From: Pantoea dispersa
Lineage (GTDB): Bacteria > Pseudomonadota > Gammaproteobacteria > Enterobacterales > Enterobacteriaceae
Reading direction: 5' to 3'
DNA: 64,000 bases
Assembly (NCBI RefSeq): GCF_014155765.1
Contig: NZ_SCKT01000010.1
Location: forward strand, 1-64,000
A program made the translations under genes and the position numbers. Positions 9,314-21,636 of this stretch are shown in pieces. The notes under the pieces are model-generated. The model was not told the origin of the DNA. It ran no database searches and was given only the letters and a program-made list of their open reading frames with translations. Numbering within the stretch: position 1 is the stretch's first letter; each line of letters starts with the position of its first letter.

Positions 9314-10693
9314 TTACGCCAGGTTTAAGCGCTGCTTCGCTTCGCCGATCGCCAGCGCCACCTGCTGTGGTGCCACGCCGCCGCGCGCGTTACGCTTATC
9401 GAGACAAGACTGCAGCGACAGCACCGGATAAACATCTTCCCCGATCGCCGCGCTAAACTGCTTAAGCTGCGCCAGACTTAATGCTTCCAGCGCGACGCCT
9501 TGTTTGATCGCTTCCACCACGGTTTCGCCGACAATGTGGTGCGCTTCGCGGAACGGCACGCCTTTGGCTACCAGATAATCGGCCAGTTCGGTCGAGTTAG
9601 CGTAACCCTGCTCGGCGGCTTCCTGACAGCGCGGACGCTTCACCTGAATGCCGTCCAGCACCAGCGCTGACATATGCAGGCAGTCAAGCCAGGTATCGAG
9701 CGCATCGAACAGCCCTTCTTTGTCTTCCTGCATATCTTTGTTGTACGCCAGCGGCAGCCCTTTCAGCGTCATCATCATGCCGGTCAGTGCGCCCTGCACG
9801 CGACCGCACTTGCCGCGGATCAGCTCCAGCGCGTCCGGATTTTTCTTCTGCGGCATCAGCGATGAGCCCGACGTCACTTTATCGGACAGCTCAATAAAGC
9901 CGGCTTCACCGGTGTTGAAGAAGATCATGTCTTCAGCGAAGCGCGACAGGTGCACCATGCCAATAGAGGCATCAGACAGCAGCTCCAGCACGTGATCGCG
10001 GTCGGACACGGTATCCAGGCTGTTACGCGTGGCAGAGGCGAAGCCGAGCCAGCCGGCCAGCTGCTCACGGTCAATCTCATAAGCAGTACCGGCCAGCGCG
10101 CCGCAGCCCAGCGGGCTGACATCCAGCCGCTTCAGCGTATCCTGCAGACGGCTCTCGTCGCGCGCCAGCATCTCAACGTAGGCCAGACACCAGTGGGCAA
10201 ACGTCACCGGCTGCGCCCGCTGCAGGTGGGTGTAGCCCGGCATCACGGCATCCTGATTGGCCTCAGCCGTGGCCACCAGCGCTGACTGCAGCTCGCGCGT
10301 GGCTTCCAGCAGCAGTGCCACCTGCGTTTTACACCACAGTTTGAGATCGGTCGCCACCTGGTCGTTACGGCTGCGCCCGGTGTGCAGCTTTTTGCCCAGC
10401 GCGCCGACTTTGTCGATCAGCTTGCCTTCCACCCAGCTGTGAATATCCTCGGCATCGCTCTGCAGAATCTGCTGCGGGTTGGCGCGAACCTCTTCCAGCA
10501 GCGCATTCAGCGCGGCTTCCAGCTGCTGCTGCTCTTCACTGCTCAGCACGTTTACCGTTACCAGCGCTTTTGACCAGGCCACCGAACCGATGATGTCCTG
10601 CTCCGCCAGGCGGTAGTCAAACCGCAGTGAGTCGTTGAACTGTTTAAACCGTTGATCTGCCGCCTGCGAAAAACGTCCGCCCCAAAGTGCCAT
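9314..10693 (-). CDS. argH: Argininosuccinate lyase ArgH
   Basis: Last step of arginine synthesis, splitting argininosuccinate to arginine and fumarate. The 459-residue product has the fumarase/lyase signature [12 protein letters not shown] and the N-terminal LWGGRFS. The start at 10693 is preceded by CAGGAG at good distance; an in-frame codon at 10720 adds nine residues with no support. It is last in the argC-argB-argG-argH series, 74 bp after argG. Confidence 0.98.
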   Translation of the reverse strand: MALWGGRFSQAADQRFKQFNDSLRFDYRLAEQDIIGSVAWSKALVTVNVLSSEEQQQLEAALNALLEEVRANPQQILQSDAEDIHSWVEGKLIDKVGALGKKLHTGRSRNDQVATDLKLWCKTQVALLLEATRELQSALVATAEANQDAVMPGYTHLQRAQPVTFAHWCLAYVEMLARDESRLQDTLKRLDVSPLGCGALAGTAYEIDREQLAGWLGFASATRNSLDTVSDRDHVLELLSDASIGMVHLSRFAEDMIFFNTGEAGFIELSDKVTSGSSLMPQKKNPDALELIRGKCGRVQGALTGMMMTLKGLPLAYNKDMQEDKEGLFDALDTWLDCLHMSALVLDGIQVKRPRCQEAAEQGYANSTELADYLVAKGVPFREAHHIVGETVVEAIKQGVALEALSLAQLKQFSAAIGEDVYPVLSLQSCLDKRNARGGVAPQQVALAIGEAKQRLNLA

Positions 10694-10767
10694 CTGCTTG
10701 CTCCTGAATCTGTTAAACAAAGGGCGGCCCGAAGCCGCCCCTGCAAAATATGTCGCCTGCCGCGGTG

Positions 10768-11985
10768 TTACTTCTTCTGCTCGTTCAGCGCGCGAATGCG
10801 TGAAGAGAGCGAGAACAGACGGATAAAGCCGCCCGCGTGACGGTGATCGTACACTTCGTCTTCGCCGAAGGTGGCAAACTCTTCTGAGTACAGGCTGTTC
10901 GCCGATTTTTTCTGGATCGCCGTGGCCTGGCCTTTATACAGCTGCAGTACCACTTCACCGTTCACCAGCTCTGCCAGCGATGCGGCAGCGGCCTGGATTG
11001 ACTGACGCAGCGGTGCGAACCAGCGGCCGTCATACACCACGTAAGACATCTCCTGACCCAGCTGTTCACGCCATTTGAAGCTGTCGCGATCCAGTACCAG
11101 CTGCTCAACCGCACGCAGCGCGTTGACCATGATGGTGCCGCCCGGGGTTTCGTAGCAGCCGCGTGATTTGATGCCCACCAGACGGTTTTCCACGATATCA
11201 ATCCGGCCCACGCCGTGTTTCGCTCCCAGCGCATTGAGTTTTTCCAGACACTGGAACGGGCTCAGTTTCTCACCGTTCACCGCCACAACCTGGCCTTTTT
11301 CCACGCTGACGGTGACGTTTTCTGGCTGATCCGGCGCTTCCAGCGGATCGACGGTCCACACCCAGCAATCTTTGTTTGGCGCGTTCCACGGGCTCTCCAG
11401 CACGCCACCTTCGGTCGAGATGTGCCAGGCGTTCTCATCACGGCTGTAGATTTTTTCCAGCGACGCGGTGGTCGGGATATTGCGCTCTTTCAGGTAATCC
11501 AGCAGCGCTTCACGCGAACGCAGGTTCCACTCACGCCATGGCGCCACCACTTTAAGCTGCGGTGCCAGCGCGGTATAGGTGGTTTCGAAACGCACCTGAT
11601 CGTTGCCTTTACCGGTTGCGCCGTGGCACAGCGCATCTGCGCCCACTTTCAGCGCCAGCTCAACCTGCGCTTTGGCGATGATAGGACGCGCCATTGAGGT
11701 GCCCAGCAGATAGGTGCCTTCGTACAGCGCACCGGTCTGCAGCACCGGGTAAACGTATTCGCTGATAAACTCTTCACGCAGATCGACCACGTGGCACTCA
11801 GACGCGCCCGACTGCAGCGCTTTCTTCTCTACACCTTCCAGATCGGCCGGATCCTGACCAATGTTGGCCACGAAAGCCACCACTTCACAACCACCGTAGT
11901 TCTCTTTCAGCCAGGGAATGATGGCCGAGGTATCCAGACCGCCCGAGTAAGCCAGAACGATTTTTTTGATGTTTTGCGTGCTCAT
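10768..11985 (-). CDS. argG: Argininosuccinate synthase ArgG
   Basis: Joins citrulline and aspartate using ATP to form argininosuccinate. The 405-residue protein has the ATP-pyrophosphatase P-loop AYSGGLDTS near the N-terminus and [14 protein letters not shown]. It belongs to the shorter (about 400 residue) class, unlike the 447-residue E. coli enzyme, which is encoded away from argCBH. Here it lies between argB and argH, with 14 bp to argB, so one operon supplies the last steps together. Confidence 0.97.
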   Translation of the reverse strand: MSTQNIKKIVLAYSGGLDTSAIIPWLKENYGGCEVVAFVANIGQDPADLEGVEKKALQSGASECHVVDLREEFISEYVYPVLQTGALYEGTYLLGTSMARPIIAKAQVELALKVGADALCHGATGKGNDQVRFETTYTALAPQLKVVAPWREWNLRSREALLDYLKERNIPTTASLEKIYSRDENAWHISTEGGVLESPWNAPNKDCWVWTVDPLEAPDQPENVTVSVEKGQVVAVNGEKLSPFQCLEKLNALGAKHGVGRIDIVENRLVGIKSRGCYETPGGTIMVNALRAVEQLVLDRDSFKWREQLGQEMSYVVYDGRWFAPLRQSIQAAAASLAELVNGEVVLQLYKGQATAIQKKSANSLYSEEFATFGEDEVYDHRHAGGFIRLFSLSSRIRALNEQKK

Positions 11986-11999
11986 GTCGTAATCCTTGA

Positions 12000-12776
12000 T
12001 TATGCGAGAATCCGGGTGCCAATCGACACGCCGTTGAAAAGGGTTGGCAGCTGTTCAGCATGACGCCAGCTGGCGATATCCACCGGGCGGCCCAGCGTAC
12101 GCGCCGCGTCGAGCGCCGCATGCACTTTCACAATCATGCCATCGGTAATAATGCCCTGGGCAATCAGCTGCTCGGCTTTGGCTGCAGTCATCTCGGCGAT
12201 GCGCTGACCTTTGCCGTCGAGAATACCGCTGACGTCCGACAGCAGCACCAGATCGGCACCGATTGTCGCCGCCAGCGCGGTCGCGGCCTGGTCGGCGTTG
12301 ACGTTCATCAGTTCGCCGCCGTCGGTAATGCCAATCGAGCTGATCACCGGCATATAGCCTGCATCCAGCAGCGTATTGATCAGCTGCGAATTACCCGGCG
12401 TGGCGTTGCCGACATGCCCCAGCTCCTCATCGAACTGTGCCACGTTCACCAGGCCGGCATCGCCGAGGCATAAACCCACTGCGCCAATGCCGTACTTCTT
12501 CGCCCATGCCAGCAGCGTTTTGTTGGCGGTGCCGGCCAGCGCACCGGTAATAATGTCGATCTGATCGGCTGGCGTCACGCGCAAACCGTTCTTCTTTTTC
12601 ACCGGCAGCGCCAGTTTCTTCATCAGCTCGTCCACCAGGCAGCCACCGCCGTGGACGATGATCAGCGGACGCTGATACTGCGTGCGGTACGCCAGCAGGG
12701 CATCAAACAGACGCGCCAGCGCTTCTTCGCTATCCAGCAGTACGCCGCCCAGCTTAATGATCAGAGGATTGCTCAT
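12000..12776 (-). CDS. argB: Acetylglutamate kinase ArgB
   Basis: Phosphorylates N-acetylglutamate, the second step of arginine synthesis. The 258 residues match the E. coli length. The amino-acid kinase motifs are KLGGVLLD at the N-terminus, VHGGG (about residue 42) and the [15 protein letters not shown] region. It lacks the N-terminal helix seen in arginine-inhibited hexameric kinases, as in E. coli. It starts 18 bp after argC. Confidence 0.97.
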   Translation of the reverse strand: MSNPLIIKLGGVLLDSEEALARLFDALLAYRTQYQRPLIIVHGGGCLVDELMKKLALPVKKKNGLRVTPADQIDIITGALAGTANKTLLAWAKKYGIGAVGLCLGDAGLVNVAQFDEELGHVGNATPGNSQLINTLLDAGYMPVISSIGITDGGELMNVNADQAATALAATIGADLVLLSDVSGILDGKGQRIAEMTAAKAEQLIAQGIITDGMIVKVHAALDAARTLGRPVDIASWRHAEQLPTLFNGVSIGTRILA

Positions 12777-12794
12777 GGTCAGGTTATCCGTCCG

Positions 12795-13799
12795 TTAAAT
12801 CAGAGACAGCGTTTCGGGGAAGCCGAAACGAATATTGAGACACTGCACCGCCTGTGAGGAGGCACCTTTCAGCAGGTTGTCTTCCGCTGCGACAACAATC
12901 AGGTGCTCGCCCTGCACGGCAAAGCCGATATCGCAGAACGGCAGGCCAACCACCCCTTTCAGCGCCGGTACGCCTTTGTCGTACAGCCGCACCAGCGGTT
13001 TGTCGTGGTAAGCGCTGTGGAACGCCGCCGCCACATCCTGCTGGCTCACGCCGGCGTTCAGACGACAGGTGATGGTTTCCAGAATGCCGCGCGGGAAATT
13101 ACCGAGATGCGGCGTGAAGATCACCGGCGTGCCGAGATGGGCCACAATCTCCGGATGGTGACGGTGATTGAAAAGGCCGTACGGCTGCAGGCTGACTTCA
13201 CAGAAGCTGGTGGTGACGCTGGCTTTACGCCCGGCACCGCTGACGCCACTGGTGGCATTGATGACCGGCCACTGAGCCGGATTAAGCAGGCCAGCCTTAA
13301 TCAGCGGCTTAAGCGCCAGCTGCGCGGCGGTCGGATAGCAACCCGGCACCGCCACCAGCTGCGCGTCTTTAATCTGCGCGTGGTTCCATTCGGCCAGGCC
13401 GTAAACGGCTTTGTCGAGCCACGCCTGGTGCTGATGGCTGAAACCGTAATACTGTTGATAAAAGCCGTCGTCGTTAACGCGGAACGCACCTGAGAGGTCG
13501 AACACCACGCAGCCGGCTTTCAGGAATTCCGGGGCCAGATCGTGGCTGACTTCGTGTGCGGTGGCGAGGAACACCACATCGACCTTGCCGGCCCACTCTG
13601 CGGCATCACCCAGCGGCTGCAATGGCAAATCGACCCTGCCTTTCAGCTGCGGATGGAGATCGGAGAGTAACTTTCCGGCATCCGGGCTTTGCGCTGAAAC
13701 CGCCAAAGCGGTTATGTTCATATGCGGGTGGCGATTCAGGTAGGTGGCAAGCTCTACGCCAGCATAACCACTGGCACCAACGATCAGCGTATTCAACAT
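12795..13799 (-). CDS. argC: N-acetyl-gamma-glutamyl-phosphate reductase ArgC
   Basis: NADPH-dependent reduction in the third step of arginine synthesis. The 334 residues equal E. coli. It has a Rossmann start [15 protein letters not shown] and the active-site cysteine in [13 protein letters not shown]. The start at 13799 (MLNTLIV) is chosen by alignment; in-frame codons up to 13985 would run through the ARG boxes. It is the first gene of the argCBGH operon, divergent from argE. Confidence 0.97.
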   Translation of the reverse strand: MLNTLIVGASGYAGVELATYLNRHPHMNITALAVSAQSPDAGKLLSDLHPQLKGRVDLPLQPLGDAAEWAGKVDVVFLATAHEVSHDLAPEFLKAGCVVFDLSGAFRVNDDGFYQQYYGFSHQHQAWLDKAVYGLAEWNHAQIKDAQLVAVPGCYPTAAQLALKPLIKAGLLNPAQWPVINATSGVSGAGRKASVTTSFCEVSLQPYGLFNHRHHPEIVAHLGTPVIFTPHLGNFPRGILETITCRLNAGVSQQDVAAAFHSAYHDKPLVRLYDKGVPALKGVVGLPFCDIGFAVQGEHLIVVAAEDNLLKGASSQAVQCLNIRFGFPETLSLI

Positions 13800-13902
13800 C
13801 AGGCTGTATACCTTATTACAGTCACACGTATCGGGTCGCGGCATTGCCCCGTTGCCCACGATGCCGTTTGCAGCTTTTTTCAGTTCACATGCAGACGACG
13901 TT

Positions 13903-13941
13903 AATGTATTTTTATTCACTATTAATGCATTAATATTGATA
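13903..13941. promoter_or_regulatory. Tandem ARG boxes (ArgR operator) between argC and argE
   Basis: Two 18-bp imperfect palindromes, at 13903-13920 (AATGTATTTTTATTCACT) and 13924-13941 (AATGCATTAATATTGATA), are separated by exactly 3 bp. This is the standard arrangement for one arginine-loaded ArgR hexamer. They would repress argE and argCBGH together, as in E. coli. Confidence 0.92.
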
Positions 13942-13966
13942 CATCCTAACCCAGGGACCGTCAACA

Positions 13967-15115
13967 GTGAAGACAAAAATTCCACCTTTTATCGAACTCT
14001 ACCGCCAGCTGATTGCAACACCGTCGATCAGCGCCACCGACAGCGCGCTGGATCAGAGCAATGAAACTTTAATCAATTTGCTGGCGGGCTGGTTCCGCGA
14101 TCTCGGCTTCAGCGTGGAAGTCCAGCCGGTGCCGGGTACGCGCCATAAATTCAACCTGCTGGCGCGCAGCGGCAGCGGCGCAGGTGGCCTGCTGCTGGCG
14201 GGCCATACCGACACCGTGCCGTACGACGATGGCCGCTGGACGCGCGATCCCTTCACCCTGACCGAACACGACAACAAGCTGTACGGCTTAGGCACCGCCG
14301 ACATGAAAGGCTTCTTTGCCTTTATTCTTGATGCGCTGCGTGACGTTGACGTGACGAAGCTCAGCAAACCGCTGTACATCCTCGCCACCGCCGATGAAGA
14401 GACCACGATGGCCGGCGCGAAATACTTTTCTGAATCGACCCAGCTGCGGCCGGACTGCGCCATCATCGGCGAACCGACGTCGCTGAAACCGGTGCGCGCC
14501 CACAAAGGCCACCTGTCGCACGCCATCCGCATTCAGGGTCAGTCCGGTCATTCCAGCGATCCGGCGCGCGGCGTGAACGCGATCGAGCTGATGCATGAAT
14601 CCATTACTCAGCTGATGCAGCTGCGTAATACGCTGAAAGAGCGCTATCACCATGACGGCTTCGCCATTCCATATCCGACCATGAACTTTGGCCATATCCA
14701 TGGCGGCGACGCGGCGAACCGCATCTGCGCCTGCTGTGAGCTGCATATGGATATTCGTCCGCTGCCGGGACTGACGCTGAGCGATCTCGACGGTTTACTC
14801 AATGAAGCGCTGGCACCGGTGAGCGCGCGCTGGCCAGGCCGTCTGACTGTGGGTGAGCTGCATCCGCCGATTCCCGGTTACGAATGCCCGGCCGATCATG
14901 AACTGGTCAAAGTGGTGGAGAAGCTGCTGGGGGTGCCGACAGAAGTGGTGAATTACTGCACCGAAGCGCCGTTTATTCAGCAGTTGTGCCCGACGCTGGT
15001 GTTAGGGCCTGGATCCATCAATCAGGCGCATCAGCCAGACGAGTTTATTGATACCGCATTTATTAAGCCGACTCATGCGCTTATCACTCAGGTTGTGCAG
15101 CATTTTTGCCATTGA
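13967..15115 (+). CDS. argE: Acetylornithine deacetylase ArgE
   Basis: Releases acetate from N-acetylornithine to give ornithine. The 382-residue M20-family metallopeptidase has the metal ligands in [10 protein letters not shown] and [11 protein letters not shown] and the catalytic pair in [12 protein letters not shown]. The start codon is GTG at 13967 ([19 protein letters not shown] follows), aligned to the E. coli ATG start. Because this enzyme is used, the organism follows the linear acetylornithine route. Confidence 0.96.
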   Translation: MKTKIPPFIELYRQLIATPSISATDSALDQSNETLINLLAGWFRDLGFSVEVQPVPGTRHKFNLLARSGSGAGGLLLAGHTDTVPYDDGRWTRDPFTLTEHDNKLYGLGTADMKGFFAFILDALRDVDVTKLSKPLYILATADEETTMAGAKYFSESTQLRPDCAIIGEPTSLKPVRAHKGHLSHAIRIQGQSGHSSDPARGVNAIELMHESITQLMQLRNTLKERYHHDGFAIPYPTMNFGHIHGGDAANRICACCELHMDIRPLPGLTLSDLDGLLNEALAPVSARWPGRLTVGELHPPIPGYECPADHELVKVVEKLLGVPTEVVNYCTEAPFIQQLCPTLVLGPGSINQAHQPDEFIDTAFIKPTHALITQVVQHFCH

Positions 15116-15364
15116 TGATTAAAAGATGGGGCATTTCACTGCGAAATCAGCAAATTGCCCCGTCATTATCCGGGATTTGATAATAAGAATAACTTATCCC
15201 ACCTCCTGTCAATTAAATTCGATGAATTTCCGATAGTTAGCAGCACGATACCGGCAATTTAAGTCAATTGACGAACAGGAAGAACCGTGGCTAGATAAAA
15301 GACGATGTTATGCCCGTTGGGTATAGAGGTTTTATATTTAAGACGATAAGGGTGTCAGGGTCAC

Positions 15365-18016
15365 ATGAACGAACAATATTCCGCAATGCGAAGTAATGTC
15401 AGTATGCTCGGCAAACTGCTCGGGGATACGATAAAGGATGCACTGGGAGAGAACATCCTCGATCGGGTGGAGACCATCCGCAAGCTCTCTAAGTCATCCC
15501 GTGCAGGAAATGACACTCATCGTAAGGAACTGCTCTCCACGCTGCAAAACCTGTCTAACGACGAGCTGTTGCCGGTGGCACGCGCGTTCAGCCAGTTCCT
15601 TAACCTCACCAACGTGGCAGAGCAGTATCAAACCATTTCGCGCAGCGGCGACGGCGCTAACCATCCGGAGCTGCTGAAAAAGACCTTCGAGCGCCTGAAG
15701 CAGCAGAGCGATCTCAGCGAGCCGGCCATCCGCCAGGCGATTGAGGAGCTGTCGCTGGAGCTGGTGCTCACCGCTCACCCGACCGAAATTACCCGCCGCA
15801 CGCTGATCCACAAGCTGGGCGAAGTGAACAGCTGTCTGCAGCAGCTCGACCACAGTGACATCACCGACTACGAACGCAACCAGGTTATGCGCCGTCTGCG
15901 TCAGCTGGTAGCGCAGGCGTGGCACACCGATGAGATCCGTAAATATCGCCCGACGCCGGTAGATGAAGCCAAATGGGGCTTCGCGGTGGTGGAGAACAGC
16001 CTGTGGGAAGGCGTGCCGGCGTTTCTGCGCGAGCTAAACCAGCAGGTGGAAGAGAGCTTCGGCATCCAGCTGCCGGTGGATTTTGTGCCAATCAAATTTA
16101 CCTCGTGGATGGGCGGCGACCGTGACGGTAACCCGAACGTCACCGCACCGATTACCCGCCACGTGATGCAGCTAAGCCGCTGGAAAGCCGCCGACCTGTT
16201 CCTGCGCGACATCGGCGTGCTGGTGTCCGAGCTGTCGATGTCCGAGTGCAGCGACGAAGTGCGCGAACTGTGTGGCGATGCGGAGGCGCTGGAGCCGTAT
16301 CGTGTGATTCTGAAGCGTATCCGCAGCCAGCTGATGAGCACCCAGAGCTATCTGGAGCGCCGTCTGAAGGGTGAGCGCCTGCCGCGTCCGGCCGATCTGC
16401 TGGTTTCAAACGATCAGCTGTGGCAGCCACTGTTTGCTATTTACCAGTCGCTGCAGCAGTGCGGCATGGGCATTATCGCCAACGGCCAGCTGCTGGATAC
16501 GCTGCGCCGCGTGAAGTGCTTCGGCGTGCCGCTGGTGCGCATCGATATCCGTCAGGAGAGCACCCGCCACACCGAAGCGATTGCCGAAGTGACGCGCTAT
16601 CTCGGACTGGGCGACTATGAAAGCTGGTCAGAAGCCGATAAGCAGGCGTTCCTGATCCGTGAACTGAATTCCAAGCGGCCGCTGCTGCCGCGGCAGTGGG
16701 AGCCCAGCGACAACACGCGTGAAGTGCTGGATACCTGCAAAGTGGCGGCAGAAGCGCCGCAGGGCTCGATTGCCGCCTATGTGATTTCGATGGCCAAAAC
16801 GCCGTCTGACGTGCTGGCGGTGCACCTGCTGCTGAAAGAGGCCGGCATCCCTTACGCAATGCCGGTGGCGCCGCTGTTTGAAACCCTCGACGACCTCAAC
16901 AACGCCAATGACGTGATGAGCCAGCTGCTGAATATCGACTGGTATCGCGGCTTCATCAACGGCAAGCAGATGGTGATGATCGGCTATTCCGACTCGGCAA
17001 AAGATGCCGGCGTGATGGCAGCCAGCTGGGCGCAGTATCAGGCCCAGGATGCGCTAATTAAAACCTGCGATAAAGCCGGCATTACCCTGACGCTGTTCCA
17101 CGGACGCGGCGGTTCGATTGGCCGCGGTGGCGCACCGGCGCATGCAGCCCTGCTGTCACAGCCGCCGGGCAGCCTGAAAGGCGGCCTGCGCGTGACCGAA
17201 CAGGGCGAAATGATCCGCTTCAAATATGGCCTGCCGGAAGTCACCATCGCCAGCCTGTCGCTTTACACCGGGGCGATTCTGGAAGCCAACCTGCTGCCAC
17301 CGCCAGAACCAAAACGCGAATGGCAGGAGATCATGAACGGCCTGTCAGCCTATTCGTGCGCCATGTACCGCGGCTACGTGCGTGAAAATCCGGATTTCGT
17401 TCCCTACTTCCGCTCGGCGACGCCAGAGCAGGAGCTGGGCAAACTGCCGCTCGGATCGCGCCCGGCGAAACGGCGTCCGACCGGCGGCGTTGAGTCGCTG
17501 CGCGCCATTCCGTGGATCTTCGCCTGGACGCAGAACCGCCTGATGCTGCCCGCGTGGCTGGGTGCCGGCGCGGCGCTGCAGAAAGCGATGGACGAAGGCC
17601 ATCAGGATCAGCTGGAAACCATGTGCAGCGAATGGCCGTTCTTCGCCACGCGCCTCGGCATGCTGGAGATGGTGTTCTCGAAGGCTGACCTGTGGCTGGC
17701 GGAGTATTACGATCAGCGTCTGGTGGATAAATCGCTGTGGCCGCTCGGCAAACAGCTGCGCGATCAGCTCGATGCCGACATCAAAGCGGTGCTGACCATC
17801 GCGAATGATGCGCATCTGATGGCGGACCAGCCGTGGATCGCCGAGTCCATCGCGCTGCGTAACGTCTACACCGATCCGCTCAACGTGCTGCAGGCGGAAC
17901 TGCTGCAGCGTGCGCGTGCGCAGGAAGAGCGCGGCGATGAACCTGATGCGCGCGTAGAACAGGCGCTGATGGTCACTATCGCCGGCGTCGCGGCCGGCAT
18001 GCGTAACACCGGCTAA
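15365..18016 (+). CDS. ppc: Phosphoenolpyruvate carboxylase
   Basis: Carboxylates phosphoenolpyruvate to oxaloacetate to refill the TCA cycle. The 883 residues equal E. coli. Signatures present are [13 protein letters not shown] (catalytic His), [12 protein letters not shown], and the mobile loop [12 protein letters not shown]. It ends MRNTG, the conserved C-terminus that forms the aspartate inhibition site. It follows argE as in E. coli and stands alone, with its own terminator. Confidence 0.98.
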   Translation: MNEQYSAMRSNVSMLGKLLGDTIKDALGENILDRVETIRKLSKSSRAGNDTHRKELLSTLQNLSNDELLPVARAFSQFLNLTNVAEQYQTISRSGDGANHPELLKKTFERLKQQSDLSEPAIRQAIEELSLELVLTAHPTEITRRTLIHKLGEVNSCLQQLDHSDITDYERNQVMRRLRQLVAQAWHTDEIRKYRPTPVDEAKWGFAVVENSLWEGVPAFLRELNQQVEESFGIQLPVDFVPIKFTSWMGGDRDGNPNVTAPITRHVMQLSRWKAADLFLRDIGVLVSELSMSECSDEVRELCGDAEALEPYRVILKRIRSQLMSTQSYLERRLKGERLPRPADLLVSNDQLWQPLFAIYQSLQQCGMGIIANGQLLDTLRRVKCFGVPLVRIDIRQESTRHTEAIAEVTRYLGLGDYESWSEADKQAFLIRELNSKRPLLPRQWEPSDNTREVLDTCKVAAEAPQGSIAAYVISMAKTPSDVLAVHLLLKEAGIPYAMPVAPLFETLDDLNNANDVMSQLLNIDWYRGFINGKQMVMIGYSDSAKDAGVMAASWAQYQAQDALIKTCDKAGITLTLFHGRGGSIGRGGAPAHAALLSQPPGSLKGGLRVTEQGEMIRFKYGLPEVTIASLSLYTGAILEANLLPPPEPKREWQEIMNGLSAYSCAMYRGYVRENPDFVPYFRSATPEQELGKLPLGSRPAKRRPTGGVESLRAIPWIFAWTQNRLMLPAWLGAGAALQKAMDEGHQDQLETMCSEWPFFATRLGMLEMVFSKADLWLAEYYDQRLVDKSLWPLGKQLRDQLDADIKAVLTIANDAHLMADQPWIAESIALRNVYTDPLNVLQAELLQRARAQEERGDEPDARVEQALMVTIAGVAAGMRNTG

Positions 18017-18045
18017 CGGCTGGCGGCGCATCACGCATCACAGCA

Positions 18046-18078
18046 AGAAGGGGGCCCTGAGGCCCCCTTCTCTTTTTT
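18046..18078 (+). terminator. ppc terminator
   Basis: Perfect 11-bp stem AGAAGGGGGCC/GGCCCCCTTCT with a 4-nt loop, then CTTTTTT. The minus strand has no T-run on the metF side. Confidence 0.92.
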
Positions 18079-18090
18079 ATCCTTTCACGC

Positions 18091-18996
<906 letters not shown>

Positions 18997-19029
18997 TCAT
19001 CATCACATATCGATTAATTTGCGAACCGC

Positions 19030-19061
19030 GAACATCCATACGTTTAGACGTCCAGATGCAC
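19030..19061. promoter_or_regulatory. MetJ operator (Met boxes) of metF
   Basis: Four contiguous 8-mers, GAACATCC, ATACGTTT, AGACGTCC and AGATGCAC, compared with consensus AGACGTCT. The third matches 7 of 8 and the second 6 of 8. MetJ dimers bind such tandem boxes cooperatively with S-adenosylmethionine. Confidence 0.85.
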
Positions 19062-19161
19062 AAAATGAACGATCTTCAGCTTAGCGTCAACATAAAATTG
19101 CTTGCCGGGCGTGACAAATATTCAACCAAAGTGAAAGGGATTCACCTGACGGGGAAGCAGA

Positions 19162-19193
19162 GGGAAAAACGCAGACAGCGGACGCCGTCTGCG
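19162..19193 (-). terminator. metBL terminator
   Basis: Hairpin CGCAGAC/GTCTGCG with inner pairs (19170-19193). On the minus strand it is followed by a GTTTTT run, 9 bp after the metL stop. Confidence 0.82.
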
Positions 19194-19201
19194 CAGCAGG
19201 T

Positions 19202-21634
19202 TTACAACAGTTGGGCGAGACGATTGATATCAGACTGGAGCGCACCGGCGGTGACATCCCGGCCGGCACCCGGCCCGCGGATCACCAGCGGATTGTCGCG
19301 ATACCAGCGGCTTTCAATGGCAAACACGTTATCGCACGGCAGCAGCGCCGCCAGCGGATGTTCCGGACGCACTGCTTCCACGCCGACGCGCGCTTTACCG
19401 TTGGCATCGAAACGCGCCACGTAGCGCAGCACCAGCCCCATCTCCTGTGCGGCTTCGAAGCGCTGCAGCATCTGCTCGTTCAGCTCGTCGGCGTTTTCGA
19501 AGAAGTGGTCGATGGATTCGCCCTCGCACTGTGACGGCACCAGCGATTCAACCCGCACCTGATCCGGTTCGATGTCGTAACCGGCTTCGCGCGCCAGAAT
19601 CACCAGTTTGCGCATCACATCCTGACCGGAGAGATCGACGCGCGGGTCGGGCTCGGTTAAGCCCTGCTGCCACGCCTGATCGACCAGCTCGCTGAACGGC
19701 ACCGTGCCGTCAAACTGCAGGAACAGCCACGACAGCGTGCCGGAGAAGATACCGCTGATCGCCAGAATGCTGTCGCCGCTTTCGCGCAGGTCGCGCACCG
19801 TGTGATTGACCGGCAGTCCGGCACCCACGGTCGCGTTATACAGCCAGTGGCGACCAGTTTTGGCGAAGGCATCGCGTACCTGACGCCAGCTCTGGCCGCT
19901 GGCAGCGCCGGCCACTTTGTTGGCGCTGATGACGTGGAAGCCGTGGCTGGCAAAATCGTGATACTGCTGCGCCAGCGAATCACTGGCGGTGACGTCGAGC
20001 ACCACCAGATCGTCAAACGGGTGCGCGCGCATCCACAGGAACAGCGACTCTTCGTCGCGCCCTTCGGCTTCATCATCAAAGAAGGCCAGCGCCCGGCTGG
20101 CGTCGAGGCCGTCGTAGCTCAGCAGGCTGCGGCTACTGTCCGCCACGCCCGCCAGCACAAATTCAAACCCGGTACGCGCCGACAGCGTCTCCTGCTCGCG
20201 CGCGAACAGCTCCAGCCAGCGTGAGCCGATATTGCCTTTGCCGAACAGAATCAGGCCGATGCGCTTCTCGGCGCGGAACAACGACTGGTGCAGTCCCTGA
20301 ATCAGATGCTGGGTCGGGCCGACGCGCAGCACCGCCACCAGGCTGATGTGATCTTCTGACTGCCAGACGAATTCGACCGGCTGGTCTTTGATCTGCTGCC
20401 AGAAGCGATGGCTGTGCAGCGGATTACGCGTCACGCCAGCCCCGACCAGCGCCACCAGCGCCAGACCGTCACGCAGTTGCAGATGACCGGGCAGCGCCGC
20501 GTCCTGCAGCAGGTTAAAGGCGCTGTTGACCACTTCCGAGGTGTAACACAGCTGCAGCAGGCGACGATCCGGATGGATACCCATCGCCAGCGGACGCAGC
20601 TGCGCGCGCTTCAGCAGCAGATCGATCTCTTTCTGCTGGGTGGCAAAATCGTGGCTATCAGGAATCTGAATCTCAACCAGGCAGACATCGTCGTGGCTGG
20701 TGACAATGCGCGCGCCGGTGCCGGACGCCAGCACGCGCTCAATGCGCGTTGAGCCCTGCTCCGGCTGATAGCTGCAGCGCAGCTGTAAATCGATGTCGCT
20801 GTTGGAGACCGGCTGCAGCGTACGCGTGTGCAGCACCGGCGCCGCCAGTCGGGCCAGCTCGCTGGCCTCATCCAGCCGCAGCAGCGGCAGCAGGCAGGCA
20901 TCAGAGACCTTGCGCGGGTCCGCGCTGTAAACGCCAGCCACGTCGCTCCAGATGGTGACGCGGTTCACGCCCGCCAGCGCGCCAATCTGCGTTGCCGAGT
21001 AGTCAGAGCCGTTACGGCCGAGCAGCACGGTTTCGCCCGCTTCGCTGCGGCTGATAAAACCCGTCACCACCAGACGCTTATGCGGATGCTGCGCCAGCAG
21101 CGCCTGCAGCAGCGGCCAGGATTTGCCTTCATCTACCTGCGGCTGTGCCGCACGTTCGGCACGCAGGAAGTCGCGTGCGTCCAGCCACGCCGCTTCGATA
21201 TCGCGCTGGCTGAGCACCGCCGCCATCAGGCGCGCCGACCAGATTTCGCCGTGGCCAACCACTTCGGCGTACACCGCATCGGTGATGGCGCCGTCGAGCA
21301 GCGCCGCCAGGCGTTCAAGATCGCGGATGAAGGCTGCGGTCAGGGTTTCTGCATATTCAGCAGGCAGCAGTGCAGCGATCAGCTCGCTGTGAAAACGGCG
21401 TAACGCCTGTTGCACCTGATGGGCCGATAAGCGATCGCTCTGGCTCAGCTTGAGCCAGCTGATCAGCTGGTTAGTGGTGCTGCCTGCGGCAGAGACCACC
21501 ATTAAGTCGCCCGGCTGGCTGTAATCGGCCATGATACCGGCGACGCGCTGATAACAGCGCGCGTCGGCCAGGCTACTGCCACCAAATTTATGCAACTGCT
21601 TGATCGGCGTTCCCGCGCCTGCTGAAATCGTCAT
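19202..21634 (-). CDS. metL: Bifunctional aspartokinase II / homoserine dehydrogenase II MetL
   Basis: Carries the first and third steps from aspartate to homoserine. The 810-residue protein has an aspartokinase domain at about 1-330 (KFGGSSLAD, LLGRNGSDYSAT), a linker, and a homoserine dehydrogenase domain from about 460 (LFGKGNIGSRW, ISANKVAGA, NATVGAGLPVN). E. coli MetL has the same length and, unlike ThrA, is repressed by methionine but not feedback inhibited. It starts 2 bp after metB, so the pair is an operon. Confidence 0.98.
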   Translation of the reverse strand: MTISAGAGTPIKQLHKFGGSSLADARCYQRVAGIMADYSQPGDLMVVSAAGSTTNQLISWLKLSQSDRLSAHQVQQALRRFHSELIAALLPAEYAETLTAAFIRDLERLAALLDGAITDAVYAEVVGHGEIWSARLMAAVLSQRDIEAAWLDARDFLRAERAAQPQVDEGKSWPLLQALLAQHPHKRLVVTGFISRSEAGETVLLGRNGSDYSATQIGALAGVNRVTIWSDVAGVYSADPRKVSDACLLPLLRLDEASELARLAAPVLHTRTLQPVSNSDIDLQLRCSYQPEQGSTRIERVLASGTGARIVTSHDDVCLVEIQIPDSHDFATQQKEIDLLLKRAQLRPLAMGIHPDRRLLQLCYTSEVVNSAFNLLQDAALPGHLQLRDGLALVALVGAGVTRNPLHSHRFWQQIKDQPVEFVWQSEDHISLVAVLRVGPTQHLIQGLHQSLFRAEKRIGLILFGKGNIGSRWLELFAREQETLSARTGFEFVLAGVADSSRSLLSYDGLDASRALAFFDDEAEGRDEESLFLWMRAHPFDDLVVLDVTASDSLAQQYHDFASHGFHVISANKVAGAASGQSWRQVRDAFAKTGRHWLYNATVGAGLPVNHTVRDLRESGDSILAISGIFSGTLSWLFLQFDGTVPFSELVDQAWQQGLTEPDPRVDLSGQDVMRKLVILAREAGYDIEPDQVRVESLVPSQCEGESIDHFFENADELNEQMLQRFEAAQEMGLVLRYVARFDANGKARVGVEAVRPEHPLAALLPCDNVFAIESRWYRDNPLVIRGPGAGRDVTAGALQSDINRLAQLL

Positions 21635-21636
21635 GG

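Noticed and set aside
15116-15364. Small gene or RNA in the argE-ppc gap
   Set aside because: A weak GGGGCA/TGCCCC hairpin after argE is the only structure; no ribosome site with a conserved frame and no terminator for an RNA was seen.
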